In this document: piece by piece, positions 32,777-41,511 of the stretch | How the letters are laid out: every line of letters starts with the position of its first letter | Numbering within the stretch: the first letter of the stretch is position 1 | Assembly (NCBI GenBank): GCA_964393335.1 | Contig: CAYMTN010000013.1 | Coordinates: 1-43,435, forward strand | Reading direction: 5' to 3' | From: CAYMTN01 sp964393335 | GTDB taxonomy: Bacteria; Chloroflexota; Anaerolineae; Aggregatilineales; Aggregatilineaceae | DNA length: 43,435 nt | Program-made: the position numbers and the translations under genes | Notes under the pieces: model-generated | Database searches by the model: none | Told to the model about the DNA's origin: nothing | The model's input: only the letters and a program-made list of their open reading frames with translations

Positions 32777-32908
32777 TTACTGAGCCTGACGTATCTTGCT
32801 AAACTGATCATATGGCAAAGGCTCGCCGGTTGGCCTCACCCCTGGCCCCTCTCCTCATCATACAAGGGGAAAAGGGGCCGGAGGTTAAGGGGTGAGGCCT
32901 GCTGCCGG
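32777..32908. repeat. Interspersed repeat B, copy 2
   Basis: It has the same ends as the copy at 26337 (TTACTGAGCCT and GCTGCCGG) and the same CCTCACCCCTGGCCCCTCTC core. The inner loop differs. Confidence 0.75.
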
Positions 32909-32913
32909 TGCGT

Positions 32914-34551
32914 TTATCTCGCCGGGAGCAGTGTTTGCAGGTAGCCGCTCGTATCGTTGACGCCTTCGACCGCCCAACCGGAGCGCCCGTCGTCGGTCTG
33001 GATGCGCCACCACGTCAGGCCGCCGCTGCCGGTGACCGGGCCTTCCAGCAGCGTGACGCCGGTCCCGTTAGGGAGCTGGAACGCGACGGCGTAACTTGTG
33101 CCGGCTCCGGTCCGCACGCGCAGCATGTCACCTTCGGTCGTGTTGACGGTCGCCCGCGCGCCAACGGCCAGCACGCCGACCGGCGCCGGTGGAGCGGGCA
33201 GCGTGATAACAGGTTGAAGCGTGACCATCGGCGCCATCACCGTCACGCCGGGCTGGAGCGTGACCATCGGCACCATCGGCACCATCAGCGTGCTGTTGGG
33301 CTGGAGCGTGACCATCACCGGCGGCGGCCCCAGCACGGTTAGTTGCTGGAAGGGCGGCAGGCCGGTCCCGCCGCTGATCGGATTCACCCAGACGATGCGC
33401 CAGTAGTCACCCGGCGCGGCGGTCCACGCCACGTAGGCATCGGGCGTCAGGCCGCTGGTGAAGCGGTGGTAGTGAACTTCCATTGCACCGCCCGGCGCGG
33501 CATTTTTCAAAAAGACATAACCGTCGAGCGTGCCCCACACGTCGTAAGTGTCCATGTCAGCGGGTAGGGTTGCGGTGTTGCCGCTGCGGTCGATCACGAT
33601 CCACTGCCGGACGCTGCCGGACGTACTACTGACGGCCACCTTGCGCCCATCATCGACAAACGCCGGGCCGGACAACACGGTGCCGTTATTGAAGATCGGG
33701 TACCGGTCGCCCATTTTGTTCGAGTACATCACGACGTTGAAGGCACAGCCCGGCCCTTGCAGCGTGCCGCTGGGCAGCGCCGAGTCCGTATCGCTCCAGA
33801 TCGCTTCGCTGTTGGGCAGCAGGTAGTCCAGCCCGACTTTGCCAGCGTTCGGACCGCTGTACACGGTATGATTGCCCAGGTTCCACACCACGCCCGGATA
33901 CTCGCACGATCCTTCGGTGCCCCACTGCACCGGCTTGAACGAGATCAGGCCGGGGTAGCTGCCGCTCGCCATCTGGAACGTTTCGACAAACGGCAGTTTG
34001 CCCCTGACGTCGAAGCCCAGGCCGGTCACCTGCGGCATACTCGAATCCAGGTGGTAGAGGATCGCGCTGGTGGTCATTTGCATCACGTTCAATTCCCAAT
34101 CCGGGCGCGAATCGGGATCGCTGGGCCAGTGATTCAGCAGGCCGAACGCCAGCTGCGTGCTGTCTTCGCTGAAGGAATAACGCGCCAGCGAACAGCCTAT
34201 CACCGGGCCGGTTGGCAGGTAAGCGGCGACCTGTCCCCCGCCGTACATGTCGTACACGCGCACGCTGGCCGAGCCGCTGTCGTCGGTCAGGCAGGCCGCC
34301 ACCAGGCTGCCATCACGCGAGATCGTCAGCGTCGATGGCGGCGTCGATGTGCCGGGCGGCAGCGGGAACATCATGTTGGTGGGCGGCACGCCGTCGGGAA
34401 AGACCAGTACCATGCGCCCGGTGTCGGCGTTATACAACCACGCCGACCACGATCCCCCGGCCTGCACGGCAGATGCCCCCGCGCCGAATACCAGCGGCCC
34501 GACCGCCACGCCCACGATCAGGATCAAGGCCAAACGCCATTTAATCGCCAT
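32914..34551 (-). CDS. Large secreted protein with C-terminal SH3b domain
   Basis: 545 residues. A signal peptide (LALILIVGVAVGPLVFGAGA) is followed by about 370 residues with repeated beta strands of the type LTISRDGSLVAACLTDD and YSFSEDSTQLAFGLLNH, which resemble WD40/TolB-like propeller blades. A Val/Met/Pro/Thr-rich repeat (VTLQPxxTLMVPMVPMVT) joins it to a C-terminal SH3b domain containing TVNTTEGDMLRVRTGAGTSY, WWRIQTDDGRSGWAVEGVND. It is probably a surface protein. The ribosome site and leader (GGGAGAAAAAATCACATG) are nearly identical to those of the DUF3160 gene upstream in the same direction. Confidence 0.82.
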   Translation of the reverse strand: MAIKWRLALILIVGVAVGPLVFGAGASAVQAGGSWSAWLYNADTGRMVLVFPDGVPPTNMMFPLPPGTSTPPSTLTISRDGSLVAACLTDDSGSASVRVYDMYGGGQVAAYLPTGPVIGCSLARYSFSEDSTQLAFGLLNHWPSDPDSRPDWELNVMQMTTSAILYHLDSSMPQVTGLGFDVRGKLPFVETFQMASGSYPGLISFKPVQWGTEGSCEYPGVVWNLGNHTVYSGPNAGKVGLDYLLPNSEAIWSDTDSALPSGTLQGPGCAFNVVMYSNKMGDRYPIFNNGTVLSGPAFVDDGRKVAVSSTSGSVRQWIVIDRSGNTATLPADMDTYDVWGTLDGYVFLKNAAPGGAMEVHYHRFTSGLTPDAYVAWTAAPGDYWRIVWVNPISGGTGLPPFQQLTVLGPPPVMVTLQPNSTLMVPMVPMVTLQPGVTVMAPMVTLQPVITLPAPPAPVGVLAVGARATVNTTEGDMLRVRTGAGTSYAVAFQLPNGTGVTLLEGPVTGSGGLTWWRIQTDDGRSGWAVEGVNDTSGYLQTLLPAR

Positions 34552-34639
34552 GTGATTTTTTCTCCCGTTGTTTCAAAAGGTCCGCAGCGTTACGTTTATT
34601 GTAATCGAAAGCGAACGGCTGCCGGTATATAGGAGTCAT

Positions 34640-34674
34640 AAAAACCGCGCCGGATGCACGAATGCCCGGCGCGG
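34640..34674 (-). terminator. Rho-independent terminator of the DUF3160 gene
   Basis: On the minus strand CCGCGCCGG (34674-34666), a 12-nt loop, CCGGCGCGG (34653-34645) and five T stand about 36 nt past the stop. The stem is 9 bp and perfect. Confidence 0.9.
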
Positions 34675-34709
34675 CTTGTGTGGATCAGGTTACCGGGTCC
34701 GAACGCGCG

Positions 34710-36785
34710 TCAGTTGCCGAGAAACGCGCTGGTCCAATCCGGGCGCGGCGGCAGATCGCCGCCGGAAACCTGGGCGCGCCATTCGTCGTCGGTCATGCGC
34801 TGGTCGATGTTGCCGACCCATTCGTAGTAGCTGAACACGCCGCCGCGCACGATCTGCCAGCCGCCGTACGGATTCGGCACCACGACGTAGATCAGGTCCA
34901 CGCCGCCGACCGCTTCTTGCAGCACGCTGTTCGCGCTGGGGTTGCTGGCGACATCCGTCACCAGCGCGACCGGGTCCGGCTGGCCTTCGCCCTGGTAAAG
35001 CGTATACAGCAGTTCGTCAAGGTACTGGCCGGTGAGAAAGATCGTCCAGTAGTCGTCTTCGGTGCGCGGTTCCCCGACCAGTTCTTTACGCGCGATGTCG
35101 GCCAGCGTCGCGGACCGCAGCGCGAGCTTGCGCAGCTCGCCCATGGTCGCCATCAGCGCCGGATCGCTTTGCAGGGCGGGCCGCAGATGGCCCGGCGCGC
35201 GCAGGGCGTCGTATCCCATCGGCGGCGGCGGATACTCCATGACGCGCGAATCCAGCCCCTGGTAGGTCATCGCCGCTACGATGGCGATCCGCGCAAAGAC
35301 GAGCGGGTTCGGCTCGACGTACCCATAGGTGGTGAGCGGCGGCCCGCCGCCACCGAAACCGGTCGGCTGTTTGGCATACAGCACGGTGTCATGTTTGAGT
35401 TCGGTCCAGCTAGCCAGCCCGGTTTGCAGGTCTTTGCGCAGCCACGCGGCGGTATTCATCAGCGGCGGGTAGGGCTGCGCGTCCCGGTTCCACAGCGGCT
35501 GAAGCGTCCACAGCCAGCCGCCGACCGTGTTTTCCAGCCAATCAGCCGAGGTGAGCGCGCTTGCCTCGCCGCGCAGCGTGCCGACCTGGGTGTCGTAATT
35601 CAAAAAGTCTGTCGCGCCTGCGTCGGCAGCCAGCCCGTAGGCGACGTCCGACCCCATGATGCCTGCCACGTCCAGCCCCAGCGGCAGCAGGCGCGGGTTT
35701 TCACGCGTGCCGACGTAGGGATACATCACCTGCTGCATGGCATAGCCATCGAAGGTGAAGCGCTGGCCCATGAAGCGGAAGCCGCGTGTCAGGCCCGGGA
35801 CTTCTTCGGCAGTCGTATCGTTGGGCAGCACCATGCCGTTGACACGCGGCGCGGGGAGTTGGGCTACCTGCGCCTCGAACTGTGCCAGCCGGGCGGGATC
35901 GGCCAGCGCGGCCAGCGGCAGGTCCGCGCCGAAGACGGCATCGGCCAGCGGGCTGTAATCGGTCATGCTCAGGTCGTCAATCGGGCCGATCAAAAACGTC
36001 AGCGTGTCGTGCAGCGTATTCCAGTTAGCGGCGGCACCCGGCGCACTGCGCAGCGCACGCAGCAGCATCAGCGCGATCAGCGAGTCGTTGTCTTCGCTGG
36101 CGCGGAACGTGATCCGGCTGAGCCACATCATGCCCCGGAAGTANNNNNNNNNNNNNNNNNNNNNNNNNNNNNNNNNNNNNNNNNNNNNNNNNNNNNNNNN
36201 NNNNNNNNNNNNNNNNNNNNNNNNNNNNNNNNNNNNNNNNNNNACGTTCGACAGATCGACCGGCAGACCGGGCAGATCACCGGCATACGCGGCGGGCAGC
36301 GTGATCGCCGTTGGGTCCGGCACGCCGCTGCTGTAATTGGTCGCGACGGTGGACCAGTCCCAGGCGGTGAACGGCTGCTCCGTGCTCACCGGCGCGGGCG
36401 CGACCGGCATCACCGGCGGTGATAGGACCGGCTCGACGAAGTAGCTGCCGTCCACCCCTTCCGCGATCCAGCCGGTCAGCGCGACGGCCTGGACCTGCCA
36501 CCAGTAGATGTTATCGGCGCAGACCGGCCCGTCGAGCACCTGGAACGCGGTCCCTTCGGGTAGTTGGCCGACCAGCGCCCCGCCCAGGCTGGCGGAATCG
36601 CGCACGTTGAGCGGGCGGCCATCGGTAAACGAGACGCTGCCCGCGTCGCCTGCTGCCAGCCGGGTCGGCGGCGCAGTCCCGCAGCCGTCCTGGGCGCGGG
36701 CAATGGGCGTCAGCGCGGGGGCCAGCAGGCCAACCGCCAGGACGACCACGAACACGAGTGAACCGGCAAATTTTAAGGTGTGCAT
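34710..36785 (-). CDS. Secreted DUF3160 protein with N-terminal SH3b domain (interrupted by gap)
   Basis: 691 residues across the gap as drawn. A signal peptide (GSLVFVVVLAVGLLAPALTP) is followed by an SH3b domain (about 45-120) with PLNVRDSASLGGALVGQLPEG and WWQVQAVALTGWIAEGVDGS. The rest matches DUF3160 proteins, with LTYGYVEPNPLVFARIAIVA and a final YDALR, Trp- and Tyr-rich region. Function is unknown, but such proteins are exported and often large. The gap of 100 N lies in the middle; the in-frame reading across it is only what the placeholder length gives. The leader GGGGAGAAAAATCACCATG matches that of the other SH3b gene. Confidence 0.82.
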   Translation of the reverse strand: MHTLKFAGSLVFVVVLAVGLLAPALTPIARAQDGCGTAPPTRLAAGDAGSVSFTDGRPLNVRDSASLGGALVGQLPEGTAFQVLDGPVCADNIYWWQVQAVALTGWIAEGVDGSYFVEPVLSPPVMPVAPAPVSTEQPFTAWDWSTVATNYSSGVPDPTAITLPAAYAGDLPGLPVDLSNXXXXXXXXXXXXXXXXXXXXXXXXXXXXXXXXXXYFRGMMWLSRITFRASEDNDSLIALMLLRALRSAPGAAANWNTLHDTLTFLIGPIDDLSMTDYSPLADAVFGADLPLAALADPARLAQFEAQVAQLPAPRVNGMVLPNDTTAEEVPGLTRGFRFMGQRFTFDGYAMQQVMYPYVGTRENPRLLPLGLDVAGIMGSDVAYGLAADAGATDFLNYDTQVGTLRGEASALTSADWLENTVGGWLWTLQPLWNRDAQPYPPLMNTAAWLRKDLQTGLASWTELKHDTVLYAKQPTGFGGGGPPLTTYGYVEPNPLVFARIAIVAAMTYQGLDSRVMEYPPPPMGYDALRAPGHLRPALQSDPALMATMGELRKLALRSATLADIARKELVGEPRTEDDYWTIFLTGQYLDELLYTLYQGEGQPDPVALVTDVASNPSANSVLQEAVGGVDLIYVVVPNPYGGWQIVRGGVFSYYEWVGNIDQRMTDDEWRAQVSGGDLPPRPDWTSAFLGN
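36144..36243. other. Assembly gap of 100 N
   Basis: Placeholder gap inside the DUF3160 gene; true length and frame are unknown. Confidence 0.99.
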
Positions 36786-37022
36786 GGTGATTTTTCTCCC
36801 CGCAGGTTATGCGTTTGAGGTTTGTCATTCATTGTAACATCGGGCAGAGGCCGCAGATAGTGGTGTCGAGCAACGGGTACGAGCCGCTCATGCTGCGCTT
36901 GTCCGCCGGATCACCCACGCAACCCGGCGCGCGCGATGGTGTGCCCCGCCGGTAGCGCGTCCCCGCGACAGTCGTTAGAATCGACGCCCGTGTGTTACAG
37001 GTCCACAGCGAGGGGTACATCC

Positions 37023-37922
37023 ATGAAGGTTACGTGGCCGGGCCGCAGGCGCGCGCTGCGCTGGATCGTGATTCTGGTGGTCGCCGCGATTATCGGGTTA
37101 TACGTCGTCTTGCCGGTGGTGATGGGCGTGGTAGTCGTGTTCCCGTATCAAAAATCGGTGGGCGCGCCGCCGGATGGATTCGAGACGGTGTCGCTAAAAA
37201 CCGGCGACGGCGTGCGGCTGGCGGGGTGGTACGCGCCGCCCGCCAACGGCGCGGCGATCATCCTGGTACACGGGGCGGGTGACTCGCGGGAGAGCCTGCG
37301 CGATTACGCGGCGATGTTGGTCCGGCATGGGTACGGCGTGCTGGCGCTGGATTTGCGCGGTCACGGATCGAGCGGCGGCACGACCAACCGCCTCGGCTGG
37401 CAGGGCACGCGCGATATCGGGGCTGCTGTCGCGTATTTGCAGGCCCGCCCGGATGTCGAGACGATTGGCGGGCTTGGCCTGTCGATGGGCGGCGAAGTGC
37501 TGCTCGGCGCTGCGTTGGCCTATCCTGAGATAACAGCCATCGTGGCCGATGGCGCGACCCAGCGCTGCCTGGACGAACTGCGCGCGCTGCCATCCGAGCG
37601 CCCGCTGGTGCGCAACTACACGGCGCGTGTGATGTTTGCGACGGTGCAGCTTCTCACCGGCGACGACCCGCCCAGGTCGCCGCTGCTGGAGTCGATGGTC
37701 GAGGCGGAGAACACCGCGTTTTTGCTGATCGCGGCGGGCAGTAACGACATGGAAGTAGCCTACAACGAATTGTTCGTGGACACCGTCGGGCCGCGCGCGG
37801 CGCTGTGGATTGCGCCCGGTGTTTCCCATACGCGCGCCTTCAGCCGTTACCCGGACGAATACGAGCAACGCGTGGTCGGCTTTTTCGACGCGATGCGCCA
37901 TCTATCAGCAGAATCGTTCTGA
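37023..37922 (+). CDS. Alpha/beta hydrolase with N-terminal membrane helix
   Basis: 299 residues. A basic start is followed by a transmembrane helix (about 12-40). The hydrolase core has the oxyanion segment LVHGAGDS (81-88), LDLRGHGSS (109-117), the nucleophile elbow GLSMGG with S154, and a late histidine in GVSHTRAF (H269). An acid residue can be supplied between these (for example in AAGSNDMEV). All catalytic parts are present. The family includes esterases, lipases and peptidases; the substrate is unknown. The ATG at 37023 has GAGGGG about 8 nt upstream. It converges with the EamA transporter gene. Confidence 0.88.
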   Translation: MKVTWPGRRRALRWIVILVVAAIIGLYVVLPVVMGVVVVFPYQKSVGAPPDGFETVSLKTGDGVRLAGWYAPPANGAAIILVHGAGDSRESLRDYAAMLVRHGYGVLALDLRGHGSSGGTTNRLGWQGTRDIGAAVAYLQARPDVETIGGLGLSMGGEVLLGAALAYPEITAIVADGATQRCLDELRALPSERPLVRNYTARVMFATVQLLTGDDPPRSPLLESMVEAENTAFLLIAAGSNDMEVAYNELFVDTVGPRAALWIAPGVSHTRAFSRYPDEYEQRVVGFFDAMRHLSAESF

Positions 37923-37982
37923 GTAAGGGTGTTTTTGACGAACCACAGGATCGCCTGCGCCCAACAATTTACGGATAGGTTG

Positions 37983-38858
37983 TCAGGGCTGCGCGATCAG
38001 GTAGATGCTGCCCAGGATCAGCCCGCCGCCGATCCAGCCGAGCAGATTCGGCACTTCGGCAAAAAACAGCAGCCCGATCAAAACACCGCTGACCGGCTCG
38101 AACAGCGCGACCACGCTCACCACCTGCGCGCTGATACGCTCCAGGCCGACGAAATACAGCAGGTACGACAGGCCGAGCGAAAAAATCCCCAGCGGGACCA
38201 GCGCGGGCAGGTTTGAGACGATAGTGTCCGACGAGACTTGCAGCGCCGACGGCAGCAGCACCAGCGCGACGATGCCGTTCGTCCACAGCGTTTGTGTGAA
38301 CCCGCCGACGCGCCCGCGCAGTCCCCGGCTGATCATGAGCACGATGGCGTAGGTAAAACCGGAGAGCGCCCCGGCGGCGATGCCCGCAAACGAGCCGGAC
38401 TCCAGGTTCAGGCGCGCCGGGTCGGACACGCACACGATCCCGGTCAGGGCTAACCCCAGGCTGGCCCACGTATACCGTGCGCGCGGTTCCTTGAGCGCGA
38501 ACGGCGCGAGCACGGCCACGTAAATCGGCGCGGAATTGACCAGCAGCGCGGCGTTAGCGGCGGTCGTTTTCTGGATGGCGAAGGTATACAGCACCACCGT
38601 CACGCTGACCGTTACGCCCAACACCGCCAGCGTCCGCAGCGACGCGCGGTAGCTGGCGACGTACAGCGGCTCGCGGAAGCGTACTACCAGCGCGCACAGG
38701 AACAAAAACCCGAACAACGCGCGGAAAAATGCAATCGTCGTGGTGCCAAGCCCGTCGGTCCAGCGTGTGAACGGGATCGCCAGGCTGAAACAGAACGCCC
38801 CGACCACGACCAGGGCGATCCCCTTCCATTCCGTTGTTGTGGTGTCAGGTGGATTCAT
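37983..38858 (-). CDS. EamA/DMT-family transporter
   Basis: 291 residues with about ten hydrophobic helices in two repeated halves, the EamA layout. The first repeat has ALVVVGAFCFSLAIPFTRW and ends with a conserved LLVNSAPIYVAVLAPFALKEP. The second begins AAGALSGFTYAIVLMISRG and ends VVALFEPVSGVLIGLLFFAE, the typical EP motif at the end of helix 9. Members export amino acids, nucleotides or other metabolites; substrate cannot be read here. The ribosome site is weak. Repeat-like sequence lies just upstream (38905-39045). Confidence 0.9.
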   Translation of the reverse strand: MNPPDTTTTEWKGIALVVVGAFCFSLAIPFTRWTDGLGTTTIAFFRALFGFLFLCALVVRFREPLYVASYRASLRTLAVLGVTVSVTVVLYTFAIQKTTAANAALLVNSAPIYVAVLAPFALKEPRARYTWASLGLALTGIVCVSDPARLNLESGSFAGIAAGALSGFTYAIVLMISRGLRGRVGGFTQTLWTNGIVALVLLPSALQVSSDTIVSNLPALVPLGIFSLGLSYLLYFVGLERISAQVVSVVALFEPVSGVLIGLLFFAEVPNLLGWIGGGLILGSIYLIAQP

Positions 38859-38904
38859 AGGCTCGAAGGTGATAGTAGACGGTAGACCGTTTTCTGTTTA
38901 CCGT

Positions 38905-39045
38905 GAGGCCCTCACCCCCGGCCCCTCTCCCATGTTCCACAGGAGAGGGGAGCAAACCCGGTCGGCGGAACAAGTCCCCTCGCCTATCGCGGCGCGACGA
39001 TTTTGTCGCGCACGATGGGAGAGGGGATTTAGGGGTAAGGGCTAC
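38905..39045. repeat. GC-rich hairpin element related to repeat B
   Basis: CCTCACCCCCGGCCCCTCTC opens the block and GGGAGAGGGGATTTAGGGG closes it as an inverted partner. An inner perfect hairpin GCGCGAC / GTCGCGC (38992-38998 and 39005-39011) is inserted. It fills most of the 225-bp gap between EamA and chelatase genes. Confidence 0.6.
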
Positions 39046-39083
39046 GGTTTACTGTCTACGGCTAACGGTCTACGCTTTTCTAT

Positions 39084-41152
39084 TCACTGATCCAGCTCGT
39101 TGCGGACCGTTTCATACAGCGCGGTGGCTTTCAGTTCGCTGAGCGTGTAACATGGCCCGCCCAGCCGGTCGGCAAGCTGCTGCGCGAGTCCCTGGTCAAA
39201 GGCCGCGTGCTCCATATTGATCGTCACGTTGCGGATATCCTCGTCTTTGATCTGGTCCGCGATACGGTGCGCTTCTTCCTGGGGCGGTATGTCGGTCATC
39301 GACACGTTGCCCGCGCCATCCGTCAGCAGGATCATCAGCGGCTCCACGTCCGGGTGGCTGAGTTTCTCGCGCTGGAAGACTTGCAGCGCCAGGTACAGCC
39401 CTGTCGACAATGGCGTCTTGCCGCCGACAGGGATATCGGCCAGGGCTTTTTTCGCCAGGGTGACCGAGTTGGTCGGCGGCAGCACGAGCTGCGCGCGGTC
39501 TTTTTGGAAGACGACCAGCCCGACCCGGTCGCGGCGCTGGTAGGCATCCGTCAGCAGCGACATGATCGCGCCCTTAGTGGCGTTCATGCGTTCGGCGACG
39601 GCCATGCTCCAACTTGCATCGACCACGAACAGGATCAGGTTCGCGGATTTACGCACGCGGACCTTGCGCTGCAAATCCTGCCTGTGGATCGAATACGCCA
39701 GGTGATTCACGCCGCGCTCCGGCTCGCGCTCAAGCTGGTGTGGCGCGGCGGCGCGTAGCGTGGCGTCGAAGGCGATGTCGTCCGTATTTTCTCCGGCGGG
39801 CCGCGCCTGGATGTAGCGCCCGTGCTTGCGGTCGGTACGCGTGCGGCTACGGCGGCCCCGCACCTTACGCGTGATGCGGTCCAGGGGCGTATTCAGGCTG
39901 CGCGGCGTGAATTCTTTGCCGGGCTGAACCTCTTTGCCACCTTCCCACCAATGGGCATCCTGTGGTCGCTCGAAGACATCCTGCTTTCCCGGCTCGACAG
40001 GCGTATCAGTTACTTCGGATTCTGGCTGACCGGCAGGCTCGGTCAGCGTCTGGCTTTTTTTTCCGAGTCCGAAAGGTCAACCGGCGCGTCGCTGTCGGTG
40101 GGCAGGGTGTCGTCGCCGTAATCCTCCGCGATCTGCTCCAGCCGTTCTTCAAGCTCGCCTTCGTAGAGCGTCGTCTCAGAGAACGGGCCGCGTTTCAGGC
40201 GGTGCGGCAGCGCCAGCTCGGCGGCCAGCAAAATATCGCGCTCGGTGATCTCCGTGCGACCTTCAAAGGCGGCGTGCGCGCGCGCGGCCTTGAGAATCAC
40301 CAGGTCGGCGCGGTGGCCGTCTACGTTCAGACCGGCTGTCAGGCTGGCGATGGTGAACAGGTCGCGGTGGGAATAACGCACGCCCTCGACGATACGGCGG
40401 GCCGCTTCGATGCTCTCGGACAGTTCTTGCTCGCGCGGCAGCCATTCACGGCGGAAGCCTTCGGCATCCGCGTCAAACGCGATGTGGCGCTCCAGGATCG
40501 CCATACGATCCCCGGCGCGGCCCAGGCCATATACGTCCACCGACAGGGCGAAGCGGTCGAGCAACTGCGGGCGCAGATCGCCTTCTTCGGGGTTCATGGT
40601 GCCGACCAGGATGAAGCGGGCTGGATGCTGGAAGCTGATACCTTCCCGTTCGACGACGTTGACGCCCATCGCCGCCGAGTCGAGCAGTAGGTCCACGACA
40701 TGATCGTCGAGCAGGTTCACTTCGTCCACGTACAGAATACCGCGATTGGCCGCCGCCAATACGCCGGGGTCAAAGTGGCGCTCACCCTTCTGGATGGCCT
40801 GCTCAATATCCAGCGTGCCGACGACGCGGTCTTCGGTGGCGCTGATCGGCAGATCGACCAGCCGCGTGCGGCGGCGTTTGACCGGCAGCTCTTCGCCCCG
40901 CGCGACGCGTGCGCGGCACTCGTCGCAGAACCGTTCGGGGTGATTGGGGTCGCAGCCAAACCGGCAGTCAACGACGACTTCGATTTCCGGCAGCAGCGCC
41001 GCCAGGGCGCGCGCCGCTGTCGACTTTGCCGTCCCGCGCTCGCCGCGAATCAGCACGCCGCCAATGCTCGGATTAACGGCATTCAAGAGCAGGGCGCGTT
41101 TCATGCGCTCCTGGCCGACAATAGCAGTGAAGGGATATACAACTTGTCGCAC
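39084..41152 (-). CDS. chlD: Mg/Co-chelatase ChlD-like protein, full product by -1 frameshift
   Basis: Read through with a -1 shift at 40055-40062, the gene encodes 689 residues, the usual size for fused AAA+/VWA chelatase medium subunits. The first part is the AAA+ region described separately. The second part has a Pro/Glu/Gln-rich linker, then a basic RRSRTRTDRKHGRY segment, DIAFDATLRAAAPHQ, and a VWA domain with MIDAS D512-A-S-W-S, the threonine in GGKTPLSTGL and LLTDGAGN. This order matches ChlD/BchD and putative cobaltochelatase proteins. The VWA half (39084-40077) has no ATG, GTG or TTG for its first about 70 in-frame codons, so it is not a normal separate gene. The large subunit (ChlH/CobN) is not in the window. 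Confidence 0.82.
40025..40062 (-). promoter_or_regulatory. Candidate programmed -1 frameshift signal
   Basis: On the minus strand eight A (40062-40055) are read in zero frame as GAA AAA AAA, giving the slippery heptamer A AAA AAA. After a 7-nt spacer (GCCAGAC), GCTGACC (40047-40041), a 9-nt loop and GGTCAGC (40031-40025) form a perfect 7-bp stem. The zero-frame TGA lies inside the first arm. The -1 frame continues as KKSQTLTEPAGQP into the VWA half. Confidence 0.8.
40043..41152 (-). CDS. chlI: ChlI-like AAA+ chelatase subunit (zero-frame product)
   Basis: 369 residues, ending KKARR at the TGA at 40045-40043. It has Walker A GERGTAKS (37-44), a four-cysteine insert (C62-x3-C66-x8-C75-x2-C78), Walker B ILYVDE (138-143), the NPEEGDLRPQLLDRF sensor/Arg-finger segment and the helical lid. 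The GTG start at 41152 is the only start between an upstream in-frame TGA and the domain, and GCGAGG precedes it. Length and domain limits match a complete ChlI/BchI small subunit with a short charged tail, so both this product and the frameshifted one could be functional. Its metal (Mg or Co) is undecided; no other tetrapyrrole genes are present. Confidence 0.85.
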   Translation of the reverse strand: MRQVVYPFTAIVGQERMKRALLLNAVNPSIGGVLIRGERGTAKSTAARALAALLPEIEVVVDCRFGCDPNHPERFCDECRARVARGEELPVKRRRTRLVDLPISATEDRVVGTLDIEQAIQKGERHFDPGVLAAANRGILYVDEVNLLDDHVVDLLLDSAAMGVNVVEREGISFQHPARFILVGTMNPEEGDLRPQLLDRFALSVDVYGLGRAGDRMAILERHIAFDADAEGFRREWLPREQELSESIEAARRIVEGVRYSHRDLFTIASLTAGLNVDGHRADLVILKAARAHAAFEGRTEITERDILLAAELALPHRLKRGPFSETTLYEGELEERLEQIAEDYGDDTLPTDSDAPVDLSDSEKKARR

Positions 41153-41196
41153 TGGGTGGCCTCGCCATTCTTTTCAGCCGGACAATAAGCCTATCA

Positions 41197-41226
41197 ATTA
41201 TACCGCAAGCGCTAACGTTGTGGCAT
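41197..41226 (-). promoter_or_regulatory. Sigma-A type promoter for the chelatase gene
   Basis: On the minus strand ATGCCA (41221-41226), an 18-nt spacer and a perfect TATAAT (41197-41202) lie about 45 nt upstream of the GTG start. Confidence 0.65.
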
Positions 41227-41431
41227 GGTTACTTTGACCGGAGTGCGTGCAAAAGTATCGTCTGATTTTGGGGCGGGGAGCCTTACCCCCTGGCCTCACG
41301 CCGAGGCGGGGGTGAGGTTTGATCGGGGATCGACTGCGTTGTCAAGCCATTGAATGACACCCTTTGCACGCACCCTTTGACCGCATTCAGCGTGATGGGT
41401 TCAGAATCCACCAGGGGCAGCGGGCCCGCAC

Positions 41432-41466
41432 AAAAATGGTGGGCGCACAGCCGGTGCGCCCACCAT
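41432..41466 (-). terminator. Rho-independent terminator of the KamA-family gene
   Basis: On the minus strand TGGTGGGCGCA (41465-41455), a 7-nt loop and TGCGCCCACCA (41447-41437) form a perfect 11-bp stem followed by TTTTTG, 46 nt past the stop. Confidence 0.92.
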
Positions 41467-41511
41467 GCAAAAACGGTTCATCCCGGCGGGGCCGGTTTTG
41501 GGATCGCCGGA

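Larger units (their letters stand above)
41153..41511. other. Intergenic region between kamA and the chelatase gene
   Basis: 359 bp. It holds the chelatase promoter (41197-41226), a GC-rich CCTCAC/GTGAGG hairpin near 41295-41320 that resembles repeat B, and the kamA terminator (41432-41466). No gene is seen. Confidence 0.7.

Noticed and set aside
34662..36422. 586-codon plus-strand frame through the 100-N gap
   Set aside because: Antisense to the DUF3160 gene; reads across placeholder bases.
39084..39863. VWA protein as a separate gene starting at the GTG at 39863
   Set aside because: That GTG lies inside a conserved basic block continuous with upstream -1 frame residues typical of ChlD linkers, and has no ribosome site; frameshifted fusion explains the data better. 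A simple sequencing error in A8 remains possible.
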